DNA of 64,000 bases, taken from positions 3,348,001-3,412,000 of the forward strand of contig NZ_CCSF01000001.1 in the NCBI RefSeq assembly GCF_000756775.1, in the 5' to 3' direction. This stretch comes from Pseudomonas saudiphocaensis (GTDB lineage Bacteria > Pseudomonadota > Gammaproteobacteria > Pseudomonadales > Pseudomonadaceae). A program made the position numbers and the translations under genes. The notes below the pieces were generated by a model, which ran no database searches, was not told where the DNA came from, and saw only the letters and a program-made list of their open reading frames with translations. Positions 1 to 9,066 of the stretch are shown piece by piece; the stretch's first letter is position 1; every line of letters starts with the position of its first letter.

Positions 1-977
<977 letters not shown>

Positions 978-980
978 TCC

Positions 981-1838
981 ATGATTACCACGCTGCGTCA
1001 CTCACAACCTGCCAAGGGCCGCGCTACGCGTAAGCCGGTGCAGCGTGGTGCGAGCCGTCTGGTGCAGCGTGAACCCCTGTCGGCCCGTTTGCCGCGGCCG
1101 AACTTCGATGTGATCAAGCGCATCCTCTGGCCGCTGTTGCTGCTGGCACTGGCCGTCGGGCTGTACGAGCTGGGTCAGCGCCTGATGCCCTATGCCGATC
1201 GGCCGATTTCCAAGGTCAGCGTTCGGGGCGATCTGACTTATGTCGATCAGTTGGCCGTGCAGGAACGCATGGCGCCCTTCGTTGAGGCCAATTTCTTCGC
1301 GGTGGATCTGGATGGCTTGCGCCAGGACCTCGAAAAGATGCCCTGGATCGCCCATGTCGAGGTGCGCCGCGTCTGGCCGGATCAGGTCACGGTACATCTT
1401 GAAGAGCATCTGCCCATCGCCCGCTGGGGGGATGAAGCGCTGTTGAACAACAGTGGTCAGGCTTTCACGCCCAATGACCTGGCCCGTTATGAACACCTGC
1501 CGCAACTGCATGGTCCGAAGCGGGCTCAGCAGCGCGTAATGCAGCAATACCAGATGCTCAGCCAGATGCTGCGGCCGCTTGGCTTTTCCATCGAGCGTCT
1601 GGAGCTACGCGCGCGCGGCAGCTGGTTCGTAACCACCGGCCAGGGTGTCGAGCTGTTGCTGGGCAGGGATCAGATAGTCGAAAAAATGCGTCGCTTCACT
1701 GCCATTTACCAGCAGGCGCTGGCGCAGGAGAGCGGAAAAATTGCGCGGATCGACCTCCGCTATGCCAACGGCCTGGCCGTGGCGTGGCACGAGCCGAGTC
1801 CGACTGCGGCGGAGTCGTCCGCCGTTGCGAAGAATTGA
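981..1838 (+). CDS. ftsQ: Cell division protein FtsQ
   Basis: Bitopic inner-membrane divisome protein that links early ring proteins to FtsB/FtsL and the septal synthase. The protein has 285 residues: a basic cytoplasmic tail (about 1-45), one hydrophobic segment (about 48-66, rich in Leu and Ala), then a POTRA-type start ([13 protein letters not shown]) and a beta domain including [15 protein letters not shown], typical of FtsQ. The start follows a GGGGAA-type ribosome site. It sits between ddlB and ftsA with gaps of only 3 bases, as in other Pseudomonas division clusters. Confidence 0.96.
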   Translation: MITTLRHSQPAKGRATRKPVQRGASRLVQREPLSARLPRPNFDVIKRILWPLLLLALAVGLYELGQRLMPYADRPISKVSVRGDLTYVDQLAVQERMAPFVEANFFAVDLDGLRQDLEKMPWIAHVEVRRVWPDQVTVHLEEHLPIARWGDEALLNNSGQAFTPNDLARYEHLPQLHGPKRAQQRVMQQYQMLSQMLRPLGFSIERLELRARGSWFVTTGQGVELLLGRDQIVEKMRRFTAIYQQALAQESGKIARIDLRYANGLAVAWHEPSPTAAESSAVAKN

Positions 1839-1850
1839 GGAATGAAACAC

Positions 1851-3098
1851 ATGTCTAGCGTGCAAAGCGGCAAGATGATCGTCGGTCTCGATATCGGCAC
1901 CTCCAAGGTGGTGGCGCTGGTGGGCGAAGTGACGCCCGACGGCGAGCTCGAGATCGTCGGGATCGGTACACACCCCTCGCGTGGCCTGAAGAAGGGCGTG
2001 GTGGTCAACATCGAATCCACCGTGCAGTCGATCCAGCGTGCAGTGGAGGAGGCCCAGCTGATGGCCGGCTGCCGTATCCACTCTGCATTCGTCGGCCTGG
2101 CCGGCAACCATATCCGCAGCCTCAACTCACACGGCATCGTCGCCATCCGCGATCGCGAGGTTAGCAGCGCGGATCTGGAGCGCGTGCTGGATGCTGCCCA
2201 AGCCGTCGCCATCCCGGCGGATCAGCGGGTGCTGCACACCCTGCCGCAGGATTATGTGATCGACAATCAGGAAGGCGTGCGCGAGCCGCTGGGCATGTCC
2301 GGCGTGCGTCTGGAAGCGAAGGTGCATGTCGTCACCTGTGCGGTAAATGCAGCACAGAACATCGAGAAGTGCGTGCGTCGCTGCGGCCTGGAAGTGGATG
2401 ACATCATCCTCGAGCAGCTGGCCTCGGCACATGCGGTACTGACCGACGACGAGAAGGAACTGGGTGTTTGCCTGGTGGACATCGGCGGCGGCACCACCGA
2501 TATCTGCATCTTCACCGAGGGTGCGATCCGGCATACCGCAGTCATCCCCATCGCCGGTGATCAGGTCACCAACGACATCGCCATGGCGCTGCGTACACCC
2601 ACGCAGTACGCCGAGGAAATCAAGATCCGTTACGCGTGTGCGCTCGCCAAGTTGGCCGGGCCCGGCGAGACCATTCAGGTACCGAGTGTCGGGGATCGCC
2701 CGCCGCGGGAACTCTCGCGTCAGGCACTGGCCGAAGTGGTCGAGCCGCGCTACGACGAGCTTTTCACCCTGATCCAGGCCGAATTGCGTCGCAGCGGTTA
2801 TGAGGATCTGGTGCCGGCCGGCATCGTTCTCACCGGCGGTACGGCGAAGATGGAAGGCGCCGTTGAGCTGGCCGAGGAAATCTTCCACATGCCGGTGCGC
2901 CTGGGCGCACCGCACAGTTTCCAGGGACTGACGGACGTTGTCCGTAACCCCATCTATTCAACGGGCGTGGGTCTGTTGCTGTACGGCATGCGCAAGCAGG
3001 CCGAGGGAACGCCCATGTCCGGTCTCGGCCATTACGCCGAAGACACCAAACCATCTGTCGTGGAAAGGCTGAAAAGCTGGATCCAGGGCAATTTCTGA
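1851..3098 (+). CDS. ftsA: Cell division protein FtsA
   Basis: Actin-like ATPase that anchors FtsZ to the membrane and recruits later divisome proteins. The chosen start (second of two in-frame ATGs) gives 415 residues and leaves GAGGA about 9 bases upstream; the earlier ATG at 1842 would touch that site directly. Actin-fold motifs are visible: phosphate-1 GLDIGTSKV near the N-terminus, phosphate-2 LVDIGGGTTDI in the middle, and the adenosine motif IVLTGGTA. The C-terminus ends in an amphipathic RLKSWIQGNF-type helix that serves as membrane anchor in this family. It lies between ftsQ and ftsZ. Confidence 0.97.
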   Translation: MSSVQSGKMIVGLDIGTSKVVALVGEVTPDGELEIVGIGTHPSRGLKKGVVVNIESTVQSIQRAVEEAQLMAGCRIHSAFVGLAGNHIRSLNSHGIVAIRDREVSSADLERVLDAAQAVAIPADQRVLHTLPQDYVIDNQEGVREPLGMSGVRLEAKVHVVTCAVNAAQNIEKCVRRCGLEVDDIILEQLASAHAVLTDDEKELGVCLVDIGGGTTDICIFTEGAIRHTAVIPIAGDQVTNDIAMALRTPTQYAEEIKIRYACALAKLAGPGETIQVPSVGDRPPRELSRQALAEVVEPRYDELFTLIQAELRRSGYEDLVPAGIVLTGGTAKMEGAVELAEEIFHMPVRLGAPHSFQGLTDVVRNPIYSTGVGLLLYGMRKQAEGTPMSGLGHYAEDTKPSVVERLKSWIQGNF

Positions 3099-3142
3099 GC
3101 AGTGCGGCAACCACAACTAGAAAGCTGGAAGGAGAGAGGGAA

Positions 3143-4330
3143 ATGTTCGAACTCGTAGATCATACCCCGCAAAGTGCAGTCATTAAGGTGATTGGCGTAG
3201 GCGGAGGCGGCGGCAATGCCGTCAACCACATGGTGCGCAACAACGTTGAAGGTGTGGAATTCATCTGCGCCAACACCGATGCCCAGGCGCTGAAGAAAAT
3301 TGAGGTGAAAACCCTTCTGCAGTTGGGTTCCGCCATTACCAAGGGACTGGGTGCAGGCACCAATCCGGAAATCGGTCGCCAGGCCGCAATGGACGATCGC
3401 GAGCGTATCGCCGAGGTCCTGCAAGGCGCCGACATGGTCTTCATTACCACTGGCATGGGCGGTGGTACCGGCACCGGTGCGGCTCCGGTAATCGCTTCGG
3501 TAGCCAAGGAAATGGGCATTCTCACCGTGGCGGTGGTGACCCGTCCGTTCCCGTTCGAGGGCCGTCGCCGCATGCAAGTTGCCGACGAGGGCATTCGTCA
3601 GCTCTCCGAGTGCGTCGATTCGCTGATCACCATCCCCAACGAAAAACTGCTGACCATCCTGGGCAAGGATGCCAGCCTGCTGTCCGCCTTCGCCAAGGCC
3701 GACGATGTACTTACCGGTGCGGTGCGCGGCATTTCCGACATCATGCAGCGCCCGGGCCTGATGAACGTCGACTTTGCTGACGTCAAGACCGTCATGGGCG
3801 AGATGGGCATGGCAATGATGGGTACCGGTTGCGCCACTGGCCCGAACCGTGCTCGCGAAGCCACCGAAGCGGCGATTCGCAACCCGCTGCTGGAAGATGT
3901 CAACCTGCAGGGCGCGCGCGGCATTCTGGTGAACATCACCGCCGGTCTGGACCTGTCTCTGGGTGAATACGCCGCCGTGGGTGAAATCATCGAGGCCTTT
4001 GCTTCCGATGAAGCCACCGTCAAGGTCGGTGCTGTGATCGACCCGGACATGCGCGACGAGCTGCATGTCACCGTAGTCGCTACCGGTCTTGGGCCGCGTA
4101 ATGAAAAGCCGGTCAAGGTTGTGGACAATACCGTGCACAGCGCAGCGGTTGCAGCCCAGGCCCCTCAGGCGCCACGCCAGGATCAGGCAGCGGTCAATTA
4201 CCGCGACCTGGATCGTCCCACCGTCATGCGCAACCAGGCCCATGCTGCCGCGACTGCGGCCAAGCTGAACCCACAGGAGGACCTTGATTACCTGGACATC
4301 CCAGCGTTTTTGCGTCGCCAGGCTGATTGA
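3143..4330 (+). CDS. ftsZ: Cell division protein FtsZ
   Basis: Tubulin-like GTPase that polymerises into the cytokinetic Z-ring. The protein is 395 residues. The tubulin signature GGGTGTG is at about 106-112, the N-terminal glycine-rich loop GVGGGGGNAVN at about 18-28, and the conserved C-terminal tail DYLDIPAFLRRQ, which binds FtsA and ZipA, at about 381-393. An Ala/Gln-rich linker (about 325-370) separates the core from the tail. The start has a strong AAGGAGAG ribosome site. A 44-base gap separates it from ftsA and 111 bases from lpxC. Confidence 0.98.
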   Translation: MFELVDHTPQSAVIKVIGVGGGGGNAVNHMVRNNVEGVEFICANTDAQALKKIEVKTLLQLGSAITKGLGAGTNPEIGRQAAMDDRERIAEVLQGADMVFITTGMGGGTGTGAAPVIASVAKEMGILTVAVVTRPFPFEGRRRMQVADEGIRQLSECVDSLITIPNEKLLTILGKDASLLSAFAKADDVLTGAVRGISDIMQRPGLMNVDFADVKTVMGEMGMAMMGTGCATGPNRAREATEAAIRNPLLEDVNLQGARGILVNITAGLDLSLGEYAAVGEIIEAFASDEATVKVGAVIDPDMRDELHVTVVATGLGPRNEKPVKVVDNTVHSAAVAAQAPQAPRQDQAAVNYRDLDRPTVMRNQAHAAATAAKLNPQEDLDYLDIPAFLRRQAD

Positions 4331-4381
4331 TTGGATTTATCAGGACTATCGCTGTGATCGGTATTCACCAAGGTAGGCGTC

Positions 4382-4390
4382 TGCTATGAT
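4382..4390 (+). promoter_or_regulatory. Extended -10 promoter candidate for lpxC
   Basis: In the ftsZ-lpxC gap a TATGAT hexamer (4385-4390) is preceded by TG at 4382-4383, giving an extended -10 element. The -35 match 17 bases upstream (TATTCA) is weak, which is usual for extended -10 promoters. It would allow lpxC to be transcribed separately from ftsZ. Confidence 0.45.
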
Positions 4391-4441
4391 CGCCGCCTTT
4401 GTTGGAAACCATTCGCAACAGCGCACTAGCGAAACCAAGCC

Positions 4442-5353
4442 ATGATCAGACAACGCACTTTAAAGAACATAATTCGCGCCACTGGCGTCGGCCTGCACTC
4501 GGGGGAAAAGGTTTACCTGACCCTGAAGCCGGCGCCCGTGGATACCGGAATCGTGTTCTGCCGCACCGACCTCAACCCGCCGGTCCAGATTGCCGCACGG
4601 GCGGAGAACGTCGGCGAAACCACCATGTCGACGACGCTCGTCAGCGATGACGTCAAGGTCGATACGGTGGAACATCTGCTTTCGGCAATGGCCGGGCTTG
4701 GCATTGACAACGCCTATGTCGAGCTTTCGGCATCTGAAGTGCCGATCATGGATGGCAGCGCTGGTCCGTTCGTGTTCCTGATTCAATCAGCCGGCCTGCA
4801 GGAGCAGGATGCGCCCAAGAAATTCATCCGTATCAAGCGTGAAATCACGGTGGAAGACGGCGACAAGCGCGCTACATTCCTGCCGTTCGAAGGCTTCAAG
4901 GTGAGTTTCGAGATCGATTTCGATCATCCGGTATTCAAAGGGCGTACCCAGACTGCCAGCGTGGACTTCTCCAGCACTTCCTTTGTCAAGGAAGTCAGCC
5001 GTGCGCGAACCTTCGGCTTCATGCGCGATATCGAATTCCTTCGCTCCCACAATCTGGCCCTGGGGGGAAGTGTCGATAACGCCATCGTGGTTGATGAGGA
5101 CCAGGTGCTCAACGAGGACGGCCTGCGTTACGAGGACGAGTTCGTTAAGCACAAGATTCTCGATGCAATCGGTGATCTGTACCTATTGGGTACAAGCCTG
5201 ATCGGTGAATTCCGCGGCTACAAATCCGGGCATGCACTGAACAACCGCCTGCTACGCACCCTTATGGAACAGAAGGATGCGTGGGAAATGGTGACGTTCG
5301 AGGATTCCCAGACCGCGCCGATCTCCTACATGCGCCCGGCAGCTGCCGGCTGA
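4442..5353 (+). CDS. lpxC: UDP-3-O-acyl-N-acetylglucosamine deacetylase
   Basis: Zinc-dependent deacetylase and first committed step of lipid A synthesis. The 303-residue protein carries the three expected zinc ligands: His78 in VEHLL, and His237 and Asp241 in [12 protein letters not shown]. The N-terminus MIRQRTLKN and the GVGLHSG loop are typical. The ribosome site is weak. It follows ftsZ at the end of the division cluster, as in other Pseudomonas, and a strong terminator follows, so this is the last gene of the block. LpxC is usually controlled by FtsH proteolysis; the sequence here shows nothing specific on that. Confidence 0.98.
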   Translation: MIRQRTLKNIIRATGVGLHSGEKVYLTLKPAPVDTGIVFCRTDLNPPVQIAARAENVGETTMSTTLVSDDVKVDTVEHLLSAMAGLGIDNAYVELSASEVPIMDGSAGPFVFLIQSAGLQEQDAPKKFIRIKREITVEDGDKRATFLPFEGFKVSFEIDFDHPVFKGRTQTASVDFSSTSFVKEVSRARTFGFMRDIEFLRSHNLALGGSVDNAIVVDEDQVLNEDGLRYEDEFVKHKILDAIGDLYLLGTSLIGEFRGYKSGHALNNRLLRTLMEQKDAWEMVTFEDSQTAPISYMRPAAAG

Positions 5354-5375
5354 GCAATACTCTCTTTCCTATTTG

Positions 5376-5403
5376 AGGCCACCTTCGGGGTGGCCTTTTT
5401 TTT
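5376..5403 (+). terminator. Rho-independent terminator after lpxC
   Basis: Perfect 8-bp stem AGGCCACC/GGTGGCCT (5376-5383 with 5389-5396), 5-base loop, followed by a run of eight T. It ends the ddlB-lpxC transcript. Confidence 0.92.
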
Positions 5404-5429
5404 GCCCGCCTACAATGACAGCTGCCGCC

Positions 5430-5828
5430 TCAGCTCAGCGCCCGCAGCAGTTCATCCTTGCGCATCTTCGAGCGTCCGCGGATATCCCGTTCGCGGGCCT
5501 TTTGCATCAGCTCGTCGCGGGTAAGCTCGGCGAGCGAGGTGCTGCCGGATCGCTTGTTGCGTGCCGCGCCTTGGTTGGGGGACTTGCCTGCACGGGATTG
5601 GGCCGCGCGATGGGCTGAGTCCTTGCGGTCGGCGCGCTTGGCTGTTGCGCTTTTCTTCCTGCCGGAGCCGCTGCTGCGCTCACCACCACCGGATTGCTTG
5701 TTGACCGTGGCCCAGGCGCGCGCTTCGGCTTCCTTGGGCGCTACGCCGCGCTCTTCGTAACTCTGCTCAATATGCTCAGCCTTGCGCTGCTGTTTGCCGG
5801 TATAGCTGGATTTATCGCCTCTGGGCAT
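5430..5828 (-). CDS. Small basic protein with C-terminal Rho-N-like segment
   Basis: The chosen ATG has AGGAG upstream; an ATG 18 codons earlier lacks support. The 132-residue product is strongly basic, with Ser/Gly/Lys/Arg-rich low complexity in the middle (about 50-95). The N-terminus MPRGDKSSYTGKQ with EERGVAPKEAEARAWATVNK belongs to a family common in Pseudomonas and sometimes labelled plasmid stabilisation protein, a name with no functional basis that I know of. The last 35 residues (SLAELTRDELMQKARERDI...) resemble a Rho N-terminal/SAP-like helical fold, suggesting nucleic-acid binding. It converges on lpxC. Its function is unknown. Confidence 0.8.
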   Translation of the reverse strand: MPRGDKSSYTGKQQRKAEHIEQSYEERGVAPKEAEARAWATVNKQSGGGERSSGSGRKKSATAKRADRKDSAHRAAQSRAGKSPNQGAARNKRSGSTSLAELTRDELMQKARERDIRGRSKMRKDELLRALS

Positions 5829-6076
5829 GATCGCGCTCCTCGTGAGATAGGCTCGATGGCTTCTGTTTGGGCCTCGCTGCATGTGATGAGTTTCAGCAGA
5901 TTGAAGCTGACCTTAAAAATACTTGCTGCATTGGGGAACAAATGCCTTCAGAGCGAGCCTGAACCAGGCACGCACCGCGCTAGACCGGTACTTACAGCTT
6001 GATGAGCGCGGGTCGAAACTGCTTTACAATCTCGCCTTCGCTATTGTTGGCGGGCTTGCGATGAGGTGATGAGCCG

Positions 6077-6970
6077 ATGCGAATCCTTGTATGTGGTGCC
6101 AGTGGCCAGGTCGGCCTTGAGTTGGTAGACCGTGCTGCTGCCTACGGCCTTGAAGTGTTGGGCATGACCAGGGAGCAGCTGGATATCACCGACGGTCGTC
6201 GGGTCGGGGAATTGGTGCGCCAGTACAAGCCCGGCCTGATCATCAATGCCGCGGCCTATACCCATGTCGATAACGCCGAGAAGCAGTCCGAGCTGGCCTA
6301 TGCGGTCAATCGAGATGGGGTGGCCAACCTCGCCGAAGCTGCACGGCAGGCCGATGTTCCACTTCTGCATATCTCCACCGACTACGTGTTCTCCGGAGAT
6401 GCCGAAAACCCCTATCGTGAAACCGACCCGGTGGCGCCAACGGGTGTTTACGGTGCCAGCAAGCTTGCCGGAGAGGTGGCGATCCAGGCCGCTTTGGAGC
6501 GCCATGTGATCGTACGCACCAGCTGGGTGTACGGTGTCTACGGGAATAATTTCGTCAAGACCATGCTGCGACTGGGGCAGCAGCGTGATGCGCTGTCGGT
6601 AGTGGCCGATCAGGTCGGTTGCCCCACTCAGGCAGGCAGCCTGGCCAAGGCGCTGCTGCAGCTGGCTCAGCGCTACGCGCGTGACGGAGCATTGGCTTGG
6701 GGGCTGTATCACTACAGTGGACAGCCGCATTGCAGCTGGTTCGACTTCGCAACGGAAATCTTTCGGCAGGCCAGTGCCAAGGGCCTGCTGGCGAAAACGC
6801 CACAGGTGGCTGCAATCACCACCGCGCAGTATCCAACGCCTGCGAGACGACCGGCATGGTCGGTGCTGGATTGTGGAAAGTTCGAGCAGGCCTTCGGCAT
6901 CGCCCCGAGTGACTGGCATGACGACCTGGCCGAGGTACTCGACGCGCTGGCTGCACAGGCCAACGGCTAA
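6077..6970 (+). CDS. rmlD: dTDP-4-dehydrorhamnose reductase (RmlD-like)
   Basis: NADPH-dependent short-chain reductase that makes dTDP-L-rhamnose. The 297-residue protein begins with the dinucleotide-binding motif GASGQVGLE (about 7-15), has STDYVFSG, and the catalytic YxxxK in VYGASKLAGE. The full length and C-terminal substrate domain fit RmlD. It stands alone: rmlA, rmlB and rmlC are not nearby, unlike the usual rmlBDAC operon. It may therefore be a second copy, or a paralogue with a different keto-sugar substrate. Flanking genes are on the opposite strand, so it is probably monocistronic. Confidence 0.85.
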   Translation: MRILVCGASGQVGLELVDRAAAYGLEVLGMTREQLDITDGRRVGELVRQYKPGLIINAAAYTHVDNAEKQSELAYAVNRDGVANLAEAARQADVPLLHISTDYVFSGDAENPYRETDPVAPTGVYGASKLAGEVAIQAALERHVIVRTSWVYGVYGNNFVKTMLRLGQQRDALSVVADQVGCPTQAGSLAKALLQLAQRYARDGALAWGLYHYSGQPHCSWFDFATEIFRQASAKGLLAKTPQVAAITTAQYPTPARRPAWSVLDCGKFEQAFGIAPSDWHDDLAEVLDALAAQANG

Positions 6971-7049
6971 GGGTCGGAGTTACCTTCCAGCTGTCTCGCC
7001 TGCCGGAATCCGAGCAGACGGCGCCTTAACAGCGAGGCGTTGGCCTTGA

Positions 7050-7787
7050 TCAGGGCTGTTTTCCGGTCGGCTCGTCATGGGTGTTGCTGGCAACGATCTC
7101 TTCCAGGCCTAACCCGGTCAGGCCGTGAATGGTGCGCCAAAGGTAATAGAAGATCGCCATCATCATCAGCATGCTGGGAATGGCGATCATCGGATAGCTG
7201 AGCAGGGTCATGCGGCCCAGCTCGGCATTGAAGGCTTCGCTACCCGCCGGGCTTTTAACTATCCATTTGGCGAGCACGTAGTTCATAAAGGATGAAAAGA
7301 AGAAGGTGGCGCTGAGAAAGTAGGTGGCGCGCAGCAGGCGCGTCTCGAAATGTGCAGTCTGGCCGTTACGTTCGAGCTGTTCGTGAACCTTGGCGACGTT
7401 GATTACCTTGGGGTTGTAGAGCAGCGTGCGGATCAGTGGAAAGCGTGTGCGGGTCGAGCCCAGCACGGCCAAGCCGATAATGCCGGGGATGGCTGCTTCC
7501 TTGACCGCCAGCCATTGCGGGTCCAGCTGCAGCAGGCCGATGCCGCCAGTGAGCAGCACGCTGACCAGACCGAGCAAGGCGATCCAGTTGAATTTGCGAT
7601 ACTTCGCCAGCTCGAAAAGGCCCCAGCCAAGCGGAAATGCCAGCGCCAGCATGAGTGCGCCATCCGCGCCCAGATGATCGTCACCGCTGAGCTTCATGAG
7701 AATCAGGGATGGGATCAGGATGCTGATCAGCAAATCGATCAGGGGACGAGGCTTGTGCTCGGGTGTTGGCGTGCGTGTGTCAGTCAT
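7050..7787 (-). CDS. Multi-pass inner-membrane protein, VC0807-like
   Basis: The 245-residue protein has about six hydrophobic segments: about 16-35, 45-62, 68-88, 95-110, 155-175 and 190-215. The pattern DLLISILIPSLILMKLSG at the start and RTLLYNPKVINVAK in the middle resembles the VC0807 family of uncharacterised membrane proteins, which are sometimes mislabelled as MFS transporters; it is too short for MFS. The start is the only good ATG and the protein is complete. The next gene on the same strand begins 127 bases upstream. No function can be assigned. Confidence 0.8.
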   Translation of the reverse strand: MTDTRTPTPEHKPRPLIDLLISILIPSLILMKLSGDDHLGADGALMLALAFPLGWGLFELAKYRKFNWIALLGLVSVLLTGGIGLLQLDPQWLAVKEAAIPGIIGLAVLGSTRTRFPLIRTLLYNPKVINVAKVHEQLERNGQTAHFETRLLRATYFLSATFFFSSFMNYVLAKWIVKSPAGSEAFNAELGRMTLLSYPMIAIPSMLMMMAIFYYLWRTIHGLTGLGLEEIVASNTHDEPTGKQP

Positions 7788-7913
7788 CTGGTCGATTCGT
7801 TTCGCAGTCGTGTCGATGGGGCCGGAATCATCGCCTGTCGGCGCGTTATTGGCTATAGCGGCAATGTCCGATTGCGCGAAAGGGGTTCTCAGGTTGTTGC
7901 TGGAAAAGGCCTG

Positions 7914-8864
7914 TCACGGTTCGGACGCAGCCTGTTTGCGCTTCTCGGCCCACTGTCTAGCTTCGAAGCCAGTGACGACGAGAATCGCCATGGCAAAAGG
8001 CAGGATCAAATAGAGCCCCCTGAATACGATTAGGGCGGCCAGGACGTCAACGGTGTTCAGTTCCGGGAGCGCAGCCAGGAAGGTCACTTCGAGCACGCCC
8101 AGACCGCCCGGCGCATGGGAAAGCAAGGCCAGCGAAAAGGATGCGAGAAATACCGCGAGCACGACCAGATAGCCCGGGTTGTTTTCGGCCGGCAGTGCGA
8201 AATAGATGATTGCGGCGGCGCAGAGCAGCTCGAGTGGCGCGGCGATAAGTTGTTTGCCGACGATCGGCAAACGTGGGTATTCGATTCGCCATTTGCCGAT
8301 GCGAAACGGTGGCAGCTGTCGCCAGGCGCCGACGACGTAGAGCGCAACCAGCGAAAGTAAAGACAAGCCGACTGCAGTCGAGACCCAGGAGTCGACCTCA
8401 ATGATTCGATTGAGCAGTGCCGGCTCCAGGAGCAGTACCGTACCGCCGGCCAGGATAGTGCCGATGGCAAAGGTCAGCGAACAGAAGACGATCAGTACTC
8501 CGATCTCTTGCGGCGTAAGGCCTTTGCTGCGATAGGCTCGGTAGCGCACGACCGCGCCAGAAAATACCGAAGCGCCGATGTTGTGCGCCAGAGCGTAGGT
8601 GGTGAACGAGCACAGGGTGATGAACCACCATGAAATACGCTTACCCAAATGGCTGATGGCGATACGGTCGTACCAGGCCAGAGCGATGTAGGCACCCAGG
8701 GTGGCCAGGGCTGCAAACAGCCAGTTCTGATAGCTGATGGCAGCCAGGCTTTCGGTCAGCTCGGCCAGTGATAGCGTGTGAATTTCCTGGTAGAGCAGAT
8801 AGCCGCAAAGCAGTACTGCAGTGATGCCGACCAGGGTCCAAGCGGCATCGCTTCTCTTCATCAT
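7914..8864 (-). CDS. YbhN/UPF0104-like membrane protein (flippase-type LPG synthase domain)
   Basis: The 316-residue protein has about eight membrane segments and the features of the lysylphosphatidylglycerol synthase transmembrane family, such as HNIGASVFSGAVVRYR (about 90-105), the GLTPQEIG loop, and SHAPGGLGVLEV near the end. It lacks the soluble aminoacyl-transfer domain of MprF, so it is a stand-alone membrane module like E. coli YbhN. The chosen start (first of two adjacent ATGs) has AAGGA about 7 bases upstream. Its substrate is unknown, and lipid or lipid-linked translocation is only inferred from the family. Confidence 0.85.
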   Translation of the reverse strand: MMKRSDAAWTLVGITAVLLCGYLLYQEIHTLSLAELTESLAAISYQNWLFAALATLGAYIALAWYDRIAISHLGKRISWWFITLCSFTTYALAHNIGASVFSGAVVRYRAYRSKGLTPQEIGVLIVFCSLTFAIGTILAGGTVLLLEPALLNRIIEVDSWVSTAVGLSLLSLVALYVVGAWRQLPPFRIGKWRIEYPRLPIVGKQLIAAPLELLCAAAIIYFALPAENNPGYLVVLAVFLASFSLALLSHAPGGLGVLEVTFLAALPELNTVDVLAALIVFRGLYLILPFAMAILVVTGFEARQWAEKRKQAASEP

Positions 8865-9066
8865 GCGGGTTCCTTTGCGTTGGCTCGATAGCTCCGAGAC
8901 AAGGTTCGGGCAATGTAAGGCCTGGTTGCGAGATGACACGGGTTTTTCTTATCGGCAGTGATCACCGCGTTTTGTTCATTTATACAGGCGCGAACACGGG
9001 CGGGGTGTGCAGTGCAAAGTTGAGAGAGGCAGGAGATTCAAGCTCAACTGCACGCTGGTCGGGTTG

